From positions 124,001 through 188,000 of the forward strand of contig NZ_BHWB01000008.1 in assembly GCF_003865075.1 (NCBI RefSeq): DNA of 64,000 nt, given 5' to 3'. The number at the start of each line of letters is the position of its first letter. The first letter of the stretch is position 1. The notes under the pieces are model-generated. The model was not told the DNA's origin and ran no database searches. It worked only from the letters and a program-made list of their open reading frames with translations. Shown piece after piece: positions 36,355-45,558 of the stretch. Source of the stretch: Bacteroides faecalis. GTDB lineage: Bacteria; Bacteroidota; Bacteroidia; Bacteroidales; Bacteroidaceae. The translations under genes and the position numbers were made by a program.

Positions 36355-38100
36355 ATGGAAAATCAAGAACTTATTAAACAGGTTACAGAGAAGGCTGAGA
36401 AATGGTTGAATCCGGCGTATGATGCCGAAACTCAGGCTGAAGTGAAACGTATGTTGGAAAACGAGGATAAGACAGAGTTGATCGAAGCGTTTTATAAAGA
36501 TCTGGAATTTGGTACAGGTGGTTTACGTGGAATCATGGGGGTAGGAAGTAACCGCATGAATATATATACTGTGGGGGCTGCTACTCAAGGACTTTCCAAC
36601 TATCTGAAGAAAAATTTCAAGGATCTCCCTCAAATATCTGTTGTAGTAGGTCACGATTGTCGTAACAATAGCCGCCTGTTTGCAGAAACTTCTGCTAACA
36701 TTTTCTCTGCCAATGGTATTAAAGTATATTTGTTCGACGATATGCGCCCAACTCCTGAGATGTCTTTTGCTATTCGTCATCTTGGTTGCCAAAGTGGTAT
36801 TATCTTGACTGCTTCACACAATCCGAAAGAATATAACGGTTATAAGGCATATTGGGATGATGGAGCACAAGTATTGGCTCCGCATGATAAAGGTATTATT
36901 GACGAAGTAAATAATATCGCTTCAGCTGCTGACATCAAGTTCGAAGGAAATCCGGATCTGATTCAGATTATCGGTGAAGATATAGATAAGATTTATCTGG
37001 ATATGGTGAAAACAGTATCTATTGATCCGGAAGCTATTGCTCGTCATAAAGATATGAAGATCGTTTATACTCCGATCCATGGTACAGGTATGATGTTGAT
37101 TCCACGTGCATTGAAGATGTGGGGATTTGAAAATGTGTTTACTGTTCCCGAACAAATGATTAAGGATGGTAACTTCCCGACTGTTGTTTCTCCGAATCCT
37201 GAAAATGCTGAGGCTTTAACAATGGCAATCAACCTAGCTAAAGAAATTGACGCTGACCTTGTGATGGCTTCCGATCCGGACGCCGACCGTGTAGGTATCG
37301 CTTGTAAGGACGATAAAGGTGAGTGGGTATTGATTAACGGTAATCAGACTTGTATGATGTACCTTTATTATATCTTGACCCAATACAAGCAATTGGGTAA
37401 GATTAAAGGTAATGAATTCTGTGTAAAGACTATTGTAACAACAGAATTGATCAAGAAGATTGCTGATAAGAATCATATTGAAATGCTTGATTGCTACACT
37501 GGTTTTAAATGGATTGCCCGCGAAATTCGTTTGCGTGAAGGCAAAAAGAAATATATTGGCGGTGGTGAAGAAAGCTACGGATTCCTTGCTGAAGACTTTG
37601 TTCGTGATAAGGATGCTGTATCTGCATGCTGTCTGATCGCTGAAGTTGCTGCATGGGCTAAAGACAATGGTAAATCATTGTATCAGTTGTTATTGGATAT
37701 TTATGTTGAGTATGGATTCTCTAAAGAATTCACAGTGAATGTAGTGAAACCAGGAAAGAGTGGGGCAGAAGAGATTAAAGCAATGATGGAAAATTTCCGT
37801 TCTAATCCTCCGAAAGAATTGGGTGGCTCGAAAGTTATTCTGAGCAAAGACTATAAGACTTTGAAACAAACTGATGCTCAAGGCAATGTTACTCCAATTG
37901 ATATGCCGGAACCGTCTAATGTTCTGCAATATTTCACAGAAGATGGTAGTAAAGTTTCCGTTCGCCCATCAGGTACTGAACCGAAGATTAAGTTCTACAT
38001 GGAAGTGCAAGGTGAAATGGGTTGTCGTAACTGCTATGCTTCTGCCGAGTCGGATGCAATGGAAAAAATTGAAGCAGTGAAGAAATCATTAGGTATTTGA
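36355..38100 (+). CDS. Phospho-sugar mutase (alpha-D-phosphohexomutase; phosphoglucomutase/phosphomannomutase)
   Basis: 581 residues, cytoplasmic. Active-site TASHNP (152-157) with phospho-Ser154, Mg-binding DPDADRVGIA, sugar-binding GGGEESYGF and phosphate-binding RPSGTEPKIKFYMEV are all intact. The extra length over bacterial Pgm types fits the PgcA/PGM2-like subfamily. It interconverts glucose-1-P and glucose-6-P, and possibly mannose or pentose phosphates. Single gene with its own promoter box and a terminator at 38203. Confidence 0.96.
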   Translation: MENQELIKQVTEKAEKWLNPAYDAETQAEVKRMLENEDKTELIEAFYKDLEFGTGGLRGIMGVGSNRMNIYTVGAATQGLSNYLKKNFKDLPQISVVVGHDCRNNSRLFAETSANIFSANGIKVYLFDDMRPTPEMSFAIRHLGCQSGIILTASHNPKEYNGYKAYWDDGAQVLAPHDKGIIDEVNNIASAADIKFEGNPDLIQIIGEDIDKIYLDMVKTVSIDPEAIARHKDMKIVYTPIHGTGMMLIPRALKMWGFENVFTVPEQMIKDGNFPTVVSPNPENAEALTMAINLAKEIDADLVMASDPDADRVGIACKDDKGEWVLINGNQTCMMYLYYILTQYKQLGKIKGNEFCVKTIVTTELIKKIADKNHIEMLDCYTGFKWIAREIRLREGKKKYIGGGEESYGFLAEDFVRDKDAVSACCLIAEVAAWAKDNGKSLYQLLLDIYVEYGFSKEFTVNVVKPGKSGAEEIKAMMENFRSNPPKELGGSKVILSKDYKTLKQTDAQGNVTPIDMPEPSNVLQYFTEDGSKVSVRPSGTEPKIKFYMEVQGEMGCRNCYASAESDAMEKIEAVKKSLGI

Positions 38101-38202
38101 TCTAATTCAGATACTTTTATTGATAAAAAGTAAAAAGTGGCTTTTGGGAAATCCTTGACATAATAAGATTTAGGTAATGTGTTAAAATTCCCTATTCAAC
38201 GC

Positions 38203-38240
38203 AATCACCCTCAATACAAATATTTGTAGCGAGGGTGATT
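38203..38240 (+). terminator. Terminator after the phosphohexomutase gene
   Basis: A 10-bp stem, AATCACCCTC with GAGGGTGATT, and an 18-base loop, followed by TCTATTTATG. Confidence 0.7.
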
Positions 38241-41050
38241 TCTATTTATGAGGGTTTTGATGCTCTCTTTTATTTAACGATTAAAATGAGTGAAAGATAT
38301 TTATACTTATTCTTGTTTTTCAAAAAACGCTAAAATGTTGTCTGCCCATTTTATGTTTTTCGGATTGGGTTGTACGCCATTATTCCTGAGCATTGTTAGG
38401 ACTTGTTTCGCTGAAAGTGCAGCATGGTAACACCTTTCATAGTCTTTCAAATGAAAGCAAGTATGCGAAAAATAAAGATAAACCTCTGCCATAAGTGAGA
38501 AAAAAGGAACGGTATTGGTCTTTTTTACCAATTCATTTACGTGATTGATTGCTTCTTTAAACTCTTGTTGAGCGGATTGATAGTTTTCAAGTTGCAGATA
38601 GCTCTCTCCGGTAGCTTTTAGTGCATTAACCAGACTACTTTGCCATTGTGTGCGGTGCGGATTGTTTTCATATAATTCAGTAGCATACCTTTTGTATTCC
38701 TGATAGGAGACTAATGCAGTGTCATATCTTTTATTTTTGAAGGCAAAGTCTCCTAGAACGCGGGAAATACTTAGTATTCTCATCTTGCCATCTTCAAAAT
38801 CGGGATTGTGCATATATATATCCTTAGCCAATCTTTGTGCTTCTAAATAAGTTGGGAGTGCTTTATCGTCCTTTTGAGCTTTTTCATATAATAAACCGGT
38901 GGCCTGAAGAGATAGAATATATTCTGCAATATCTTCTAAACTCCCTGAGTCTACGCATAATGACCTATATAAGGTACAAGATTCTTGTTGGCAAGCTATT
39001 GCTAATTGTTTGTGCATTGGTAATATCACTTTTGCAATATTTTCCATAAATAGAGCTAGGATGGGTACTCTTGCTTCCCAGATAGTGAGAGTTCTTAGAT
39101 ATCCTTCAGAACATTTTTTCTCATGCTTTCCATTAATAATATCCTCCATAAATGCATTATACAAATCTTCAAAGTTTTCTTTATCCTCCATATTTGGATT
39201 CTTTAGGGTATAATGTAGCAAGAGTAAACCAAGATAAGCTCTTTCATCTAGCCAATCCGCTTCCCATTCGTCCGGTAATTCCTTATCAATAATTTCGACA
39301 GTCTGTTGCACAATTTGATTATGTTCCTCATTCTCCAACGTATCGTTTAGTTTGGAAAGATCCATGAAAAGGTTGCGGGAGAAATCAAGAGAAGCAATTT
39401 CTGCGAGTTCCTTGTATTTTTTGTTATAATACTTTTTTAGTTTGGTGTTGTAGCAATGTTCGTAGATATCCCTTAAATTTTTATATGCATTGGGAAGTAG
39501 AATCTCCTTTACTACTAAATCATCCATATCGCCCTCCATCATAGGAATAACGATCTGAAGGATTTTTTCGTTCATTTCTTCCTTTCCGATAAACATCAGG
39601 TGGTTAGACATCGTTCTGACTATGCGGTCGTACATATGACGTGACTGACAAGTATTATTTTGATATTTATCTAAACTGTTATCATTATCAGATGTGTTTT
39701 GGCTTTCATTCAAGTGTTGTAGTAAATACTCATGTGCCTTTTCCCAAGTCTCTTTACTTTCTTGATTACTTCGATATAATTCCCGTATTTCCTCACAAAA
39801 TCTTTCGAATAATTGCGGATTATTCTCAAATTCATCCACAAGGACCAATGTTCCGGCTTGTATTGCTACAGGGAGACGGCAGGAATATGTATAGTGAAAT
39901 AAAATAAACTCTTTTGCTTTGGCAGCATGATACATTAGCTCTTTGATACGAATGGGATCATCCGGTTTCAGGTTACTTAGATGGCGTGATATTGTTTGAT
40001 GAGTATCGGATAGATTCTCTTTATTGAGCTCACTCAGTCTGTTTTTCAATAACTGGTGGGAGATGTTCCATTGCTTATCAACACCATTTTCTGTAAAATA
40101 GGGACGGAACCAACGGCGTAAGATGGAGAATGTGAGTTCATTCCATTCTTCTTTAAGCAATACGGATAAATCAGATTCACGAAGTCCATAACGTGAAGCT
40201 GCTAAATAATACATAACCTGATAAACAAATTTATCTCCGAGATTTTCAGCCGCCCGTTTCAGTAAATAAAGAAACATATCGCCCGGTGTACTTGGAAATT
40301 CATTGACAAGTTTGAGCATATATTGTTCTATTTTCACTTCATTATCTTCCTCTTCTCTTTCGCGAATGGCTTCGAAATCTGAGATGTCGAGTGTAAACAG
40401 GGCATGGGTGTGACCTGAAAAGTCACGTAATTGATTGTTAAACAGCAATGTATATTGCAAGATTTAACCCGCTGTTCCGTCAGCGGTAGCCTACTATAAG
40501 GTGCATCTCCAGTGATGGGTTGTGCTAAGCTTATAGGACAAAGTACACTTTCCGAAAGGACAAGACTGAACCGTGAGGAAACGTCAAGGGCGGTTAGTAT
40601 CATACCGTCGAGTGGCGAGGCTGGATAGCATGGTTAACGTAATGTGAACTGACTTTAGCCGTCGTAAGGTTTGAAGGAGCGCAAGATACTTTAGCTCTCA
40701 CCAAAAGGTAAGCAGTCGGATAACCCTCGCCCATGTTGGGGTTACACGGACATAGCACTGCCGGCGGACTTGGCAGAACCTAAACTATCCGTTTGTCAAT
40801 TGCGTGGAACAGGGCAAGCCTGTATCTCTCTCGTAATAATGCGAGTAAGCGAACCGCAAGGCAAGCCGAATGGGGTGCAGGTATGAGATAACGGAGAAAG
40901 CGAATGCCGCCCTGTAATGGGGAGGATACGGATTGAACCAACATCACGAGTTAATGAGGGTAACATCATCCGACACGAAAGTGGGCAGACTTCCGTATAT
41001 GGTAACTCTTTACAAGATAACTTTTAGAACTTTCAAAAGGAGGAAAGCAA

Positions 41051-42703
41051 ATGAACGAGATTAAAACATCGTGTGCGCCTGCTGACAGCAGGAATCTGAC
41101 TTGGGACGGTATGAACTGGTCTAAGTGTGAAACCTATGTCCGAAAGCTACAAGCGCGTATTGTAAAGGCTCAGAAAGAAGGCAGACATAACAAGGTGAAA
41201 ACCTTGCAGTGGATGCTTACTCACTCTTTTTACGCCAAGGCATTGGCAGTAAAGAGGGTTACTTCCAACAAAGGGAAGAATACGTCTGGAGTAGATAAAC
41301 AGCTTTGGGACTCTCCCAAGCGCAAGTACAAAGCAATCGGTGAACTTAGACGTCGTGGCTACCATCCACAGCCGCTCCGTAGGGTTCACATCAAGAAAAA
41401 GAACGGTAAACTCCGACCGTTGGGAATACCGACCATGAAAGACAGGGCGATGCAAGCATTATATCTCATGGCATTGGAACCGATAGCCGAAACGACAGGC
41501 GACCGTTTTTCTTACGGCTTCCGAAAGAAGCGCAGGACAATGGACGCAATTCGTCAGATTGATACGGTTCTAAATCGCCAGCATTCCCCCGAATGGATTT
41601 TGGAGGGAGATATTAAGGGTTGCTTCGACCACATCAGTCACGACTGGCTTATTGAAAATATCCCTATGGATAAAACAATACTCAGAAAATGGCTGAAATG
41701 TGGAGCTGTATTCAATGGTAAACTGTTCCCGACAGAAGAGGGTACACCACAAGGAGGTATCATATCACCGACACTTGCAAATATGGCACTTGACGGACTT
41801 CAACCACTCTTGGCTGAAAGATTCAAAAGACGTTTCATCAACTATAAGACATTCCACTACAAAGTGAATCTTATCAGGTATGCGGACGACTTTATAATCA
41901 CAGGTCGAGATAAGGAATTATTGGAAAACGAGGTCAAACCAATGGTGATAGAATTTCTCAAAGAAAGGGGTCTTACCTTATCCGAAGAGAAAACTACCAT
42001 TACGAACATATACGATGGATTTGATTTCTTAGGTTTCAATGTAAGGAAGTTCGACAAAAGGCTGTACACATCTCCGTCCAAAGATGCACAGAAACGCTTT
42101 AGGGCAAAAATCAGTGACATCGTTAAAGGACATAAAATGTGTAAGCAGGAATCGCTGATACGAATGCTCAATCCTGTGATAACAGGTTGGGGAAACTATT
42201 ACCGATATGGTGCATCAACCAATGCTTTTCACGGTTGCGACAATCACATTTACAACCTCACAAAGAAATGGGCTTTACGTCGCCACCCAAAGAAACGCAA
42301 GTCTTGGGTTGCAGATAAGTATTGGCATGAAATTCGGGGGCGTAAATGGACGTTTGCATGGAAATATGAAACAAAAAGCAAGAAAGTGAACTACCTGACC
42401 CTTAAAAGGTTGTCGGATATACATTATACTCCGTACAAGCAAGTCAAGGGGGAGGCAAACCCTTTCGACCCGGAATATGATGATTATTTCTTTCAGCGAA
42501 AGGAGCAACAAATGCTGGAATCTCTCAAAGGACGTAAGTCACTCTTATATTTATGGAACAAGCAGAAGCGGACTTGTCCGTTATGCGGCAAGGAGATAGA
42601 TTGTACAAAAGCATGGAACGTCAATGAAATATCTGTTGGTGGTTCAATTGTACGGCAACTTGTCCATAACAACTGCTACAAGCGAAATAAACGAAACTGT
42701 TGA
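41051..42703 (+). CDS. ltrA: Group II intron reverse transcriptase/maturase (LtrA family)
   Basis: 550 residues. Reverse-transcriptase blocks are in order: PLGIPTMKDRAMQALYLMALEP, GDIKGCFDHISHDWL, GTPQGGIISPTLANM and the catalytic YADD (277-280). The maturase (domain X) region follows (~360-480, FRAKISDIVKGHKM...NPVITGWGNYYRY). The C-terminus has CPLCGKEI and LVHNNC, a remnant of an HNH endonuclease, but the central His-rich part normally seen (WHxHHI) reads WNVNEI, so DNA cleavage is probably lost. An unusually good AAGGAGG ribosome-binding site lies 9 bases before the ATG, unlike the host genes. The protein helps the intron fold, splice and retrohome. Confidence 0.95.
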   Translation: MNEIKTSCAPADSRNLTWDGMNWSKCETYVRKLQARIVKAQKEGRHNKVKTLQWMLTHSFYAKALAVKRVTSNKGKNTSGVDKQLWDSPKRKYKAIGELRRRGYHPQPLRRVHIKKKNGKLRPLGIPTMKDRAMQALYLMALEPIAETTGDRFSYGFRKKRRTMDAIRQIDTVLNRQHSPEWILEGDIKGCFDHISHDWLIENIPMDKTILRKWLKCGAVFNGKLFPTEEGTPQGGIISPTLANMALDGLQPLLAERFKRRFINYKTFHYKVNLIRYADDFIITGRDKELLENEVKPMVIEFLKERGLTLSEEKTTITNIYDGFDFLGFNVRKFDKRLYTSPSKDAQKRFRAKISDIVKGHKMCKQESLIRMLNPVITGWGNYYRYGASTNAFHGCDNHIYNLTKKWALRRHPKKRKSWVADKYWHEIRGRKWTFAWKYETKSKKVNYLTLKRLSDIHYTPYKQVKGEANPFDPEYDDYFFQRKEQQMLESLKGRKSLLYLWNKQKRTCPLCGKEIDCTKAWNVNEISVGGSIVRQLVHNNCYKRNKRNC

Positions 42704-42749
42704 AAGTATGAGCCGATTTCTAACAACAAATAGAAATATTGAGTTGCTT

Positions 42750-42783
42750 GAGCCGTATGAGGGGAAACTCTCACGTACGGTTC
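42750..42783 (+). ncRNA. Group II intron domain V (ribozyme core)
   Basis: This 34-base hairpin begins GAGCCGTATG, has the GAAA tetraloop and ends CGTACGGTTC, the catalytic domain V. Domain VI follows (42784-42824), with a candidate branch-point A at 42814 in TTGACTTACCC. Confidence 0.92.
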
Positions 42784-44374
42784 TTAGGGGAGAAGGGGGC
42801 AGTAATGCCCTTGACTTACCCGATGTAGCCATTTTCAACCATAAGGGAGAATAGTGTGAAAGATACTCGGAAGTACCATGTTGCAATAGGGTATTGACCA
42901 CACTGGAATGAACCTCTTTACAGTTATAGGTGCAAAGAGAAGTGATCATGTCGCGAGTATCCGATTCGTCGAATGAGGGAACTTCTATGATAAAACTTTG
43001 AGGTATTTTTTGTAGTTCTTCTATTGAATCAGGGATTGTACTTATTAAAGCTGATACGTCGAGCAGAGATAACCATCGTAGCGATATTAATTGCGAATGT
43101 TTGTTGAAACAGTCGTAAGCGTCAATCAGTAATGTTAAATGTATTCCTGCCTCGGTAGCCTGATTAACAAACTTCTCGAAATTGTGAAGAACAATCTGAT
43201 CATGAGACATATAATTAACTTTCTCCTGCCCAATAACATTGAATGTGCTTACCCAACTGGAAAATGCTTCAATTTCTTCTCCTGACATTTCTGCTCCTTC
43301 TTCTACGGGAGCATATGTTTGATTTAGGATAGCTGCTATCTGATGACAGAAACATTCCAGCATATTGCTAACGGATGAAGCATTACCTGAAACGGATGCG
43401 CTGTGGAATAGAAGCAAATGTTTCGGGTTGTCTTTCCATTTTGTTTGTATTTCATTGGCCAGTTGACACATAATCGAACTCTTTCCGGAACCGGATTCTC
43501 CTGAAAACAGAATGATAGGGTGCTCTGCCTTCTCTAAATTACTTTTAAGCTTTGAAAGAATAGATTCACGTCCTATAAACGAGCGGGTATTCTGTTGGAT
43601 AAACCCAACTTGTTCTGCAATGTCTTTTTCTATCCAATTCTCATAATTCAGTTGCCTTTCTCCTACATCTTCTAAAATACATTTTTTTAATAGTTCGTAG
43701 AGTTTTGTATCAAATTCATCCAGATTCTCGAAATTCCTTCCATTCCATGTAGGCGAATAATTCACTAATAATTCATCCATATCATTTCGATGAAAGTACT
43801 CAGTGATAATTTCTTTAAGATTGTTGAGTTCGGCTTTATGTTGTGTTTCTATATATTTCTTTTGATATTCTTCGGGAATTTCGTGATTAACCTCTTCGTT
43901 GCGAATACAGATGATACTTTGGTTCAGATGACTTTTTTCAAATAAACCGTAATAAAATTCTAATGCAGTTACACTGATTTTATCAGTTTGTAATAAATGT
44001 CGGCATCGGTCTATATCCAACTGTGGAAGTGAACGTTTGATGCGAATATTATCCGGCACCCATCCATAACGTGAACCAAGTAACCCAATAAAGAAAGGAC
44101 GGCTTCTGTCTATTTCTTCCATACATACTTTCAGTATCTTAGCGTCACGGTCAATTAGATTCTTGTCATCAGTAGTATTTACTCCCCACCGTAAGTCAAT
44201 GACTCGGATTGCTACATGTAGAGGATTGAAGAACTCTTCTAGTTGAGGGATTACTATTCGGCGGATATGATCTCTTTCCGTATCCATGTCAGCAAATGTG
44301 CTACTGATAAAGAGTGTTACTGTGGTCCATTCGTCGGTTTGCTTCATAGTTGAATTTTTTCGGTTCGTAGTTCA

Positions 44375-44382
44375 CAAATATA
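44375..44382 (-). promoter_or_regulatory. -7 box TATATTTG of the DUF4062-STAND gene
   Basis: A perfect TAnnTTTG match 28 bp before the ATG at 44347; ATTGG at 44405-44401 may serve as the -33 element. The other bases of the 290-bp gap to nudC (44348-44640) show no gene. Confidence 0.55.
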
Positions 44383-44640
44383 AGAAAGTTGGGCGAATAT
44401 CCAATGAATAATCTCTTTGTTAGTTTCATTTCCTTTGCATTCTTTAAGTTCCCTTTCTAATCCTTCTGCTCTGAATCTTGTTCTATCTGCAACATCTCAA
44501 TTTAAACATGCAGGCTACGGGGGCACAAGGTTTTTGTTGATGCTTTAGAGTGGATGCGTTTCGTTTCATTCTCATAAGTTGTTCGTTTGTAGTTTGTGTG
44601 TACTTCGTAGCCTGTTCTTATCGTGCTAGAATACGATTGA

Positions 44641-45438
44641 TTATTTTACTTCTGAGGTAGGATTTTCTATCCACCAATCAATCATCTTTCTAGCTAAACT
44701 CAGTTTACGTGGAAGCTCCGGCAAATTGTCTCTTCTGTAAAATGCTCCCGAATTCAGTTCCTCTTTTTGTAACTTGATTTCTCCTCCGGCATAATCGGCA
44801 ATAAAGCCGACCATTAATCCGCTTGGATAAGGCCATGGCTGATTACCGAAATAAGTGATATGATTTACATCCAGTCCTGTTTCCTCTTTTACTTCACGTG
44901 CTACACATTCTTCCAGTGTCTCTCCTGTTTCCAGAAATCCGGCAACAAGGCTATTGAATGTTCCTTTAAAATTATGGGCATGGACGAGCAAGATAGAATC
45001 CTCTTTGCGTACCAAAACTAAGATAGCGGTAGAAATAGCTGGATACACTTCTTGTCTGCACTTCGGACAACGCTTCATAATCGTTTCTTTTTGCTCCAGA
45101 GGAGTCCCGCAAGCAGAACAGAAACGGCTGTGTCTGTCCCAATGTAATATTTCATATGCTTTTCCCGCTGTCTGATAATGAGCTACTGATAGATACTCAT
45201 ACGAAGCACGAAGTCCAACCATTACAAATTGTTCCGATTCCTCGACAGGAGAAACGATGGAAAAGGCTCTGCAATTACTATTTTCCAGTGTGGTAATATC
45301 GTGTATAGTAGTTTTCTTTTTGATATTAATAGGAGATACTTCTCCATAAGGAATAGTGAATGTTCCATTTTCATTCTTTTCAAGTAGTAGCTGGTCTTTA
45401 TAAAAGATAAACCACCAGGATTGCATTGTTTGACTCAT
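44641..45438 (-). CDS. nudC: NADH pyrophosphatase / NAD-cap RNA hydrolase (NudC)
   Basis: 265 residues from the ATG at 45438 (MSQTMQSWW); a TTG at 45447 is the only earlier start. A zinc ribbon (CSACG...CPKC), the Nudix box (GFLETGETLEECVAREVKEETGL, fitting GX5EX7REUXEEXGU) and the NudC signature NQPWPYPSGLM (SQPWPFP-type) are all present. It hydrolyses NADH/NAD+ to NMN and AMP, and removes NAD caps from RNA. Cytoplasmic. Transcribed in the same direction as the DUF4062 gene downstream, but separated from it by 293 bp with a separate promoter. Confidence 0.95.
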   Translation of the reverse strand: MSQTMQSWWFIFYKDQLLLEKNENGTFTIPYGEVSPINIKKKTTIHDITTLENSNCRAFSIVSPVEESEQFVMVGLRASYEYLSVAHYQTAGKAYEILHWDRHSRFCSACGTPLEQKETIMKRCPKCRQEVYPAISTAILVLVRKEDSILLVHAHNFKGTFNSLVAGFLETGETLEECVAREVKEETGLDVNHITYFGNQPWPYPSGLMVGFIADYAGGEIKLQKEELNSGAFYRRDNLPELPRKLSLARKMIDWWIENPTSEVK

Positions 45439-45558
45439 TTTTTTCAAAAATTTTCTTCATGGTATTTTCCACGAATGTTTTTGTGGATATTCTTTCACGC
45501 CGCGAAGTTATAAAAAACTGATTTGATATTTAAACTTGTAGAGTAAAATATCAGTGGA

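Larger units (their letters stand above)
40408..42824 (+). mobile_element. Group II intron (retroelement), 2417 bp
   Basis: The 5' end is GTGTGACC (40408), matching the GUGYG intron start. The 3' end CTTACCCGAT stops at 42824 after domains V and VI. Joining the flanks restores the host frame (PLWLKMAT-HALFTLDIS), which fixes both ends to the base. The host exon's last bases GCATGG (40402-40407) can pair with CCATGT at 40731-40736 (one G-U pair), a likely EBS1. Domains I-III lie at 40408-41050; the encoded reverse transcriptase sits in domain IV. There is no target duplication, as expected for retrohoming. Confidence 0.95.
38307..44347 (-). pseudogene. DUF4062-STAND NTPase-TPR gene split by an antisense group II intron
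   Basis: With 40408-42824 removed, the gene is exactly 1208 codons (1207 residues). Residues ~8-100 are DUF4062 (TLFISSTFADMDTERDHIRR...DLRWGV), as at the N-terminus of animal TEP1, NPHP3 and NWD1. A STAND/NACHT-type NTPase follows with Walker A GESGSGKS (283-290) and Walker B LTLLIDAYD (404-412), then a winged-helix-like region (~590-700, starting LKRAAENLGDKFVYQ) and C-terminal TPR helices (~1000-1190). Such proteins are NLR-like sensors, several of which act in anti-phage immunity; that role is inferred. The intron interrupts codon 508 (Thr) in the opposite orientation, so it cannot splice from this mRNA. The remaining N-terminal product would be 507 residues plus ~60 foreign ones, without TPRs. 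An intact promoter box remains upstream. Confidence 0.92.

Noticed and set aside
38307..40460. A separate 717-residue gene starting with TTG at 40460
   Set aside because: The first ~18 codons lie inside the intron; the rest is the continuation of the DUF4062-STAND gene.
40501..40507. GTGCATC as the 5' end of the group II intron
   Set aside because: It looks like an intron start, but the flank 40408-40500 would then be host sequence, and it contains a stop and does not fit the protein. Starting at GTGTGACC (40408) restores the host frame exactly.
42644..42824. Native C-terminal tail of the DUF4062 protein
   Set aside because: These codons are the antisense strand of intron domains IV-VI and of the end of the intron protein gene.
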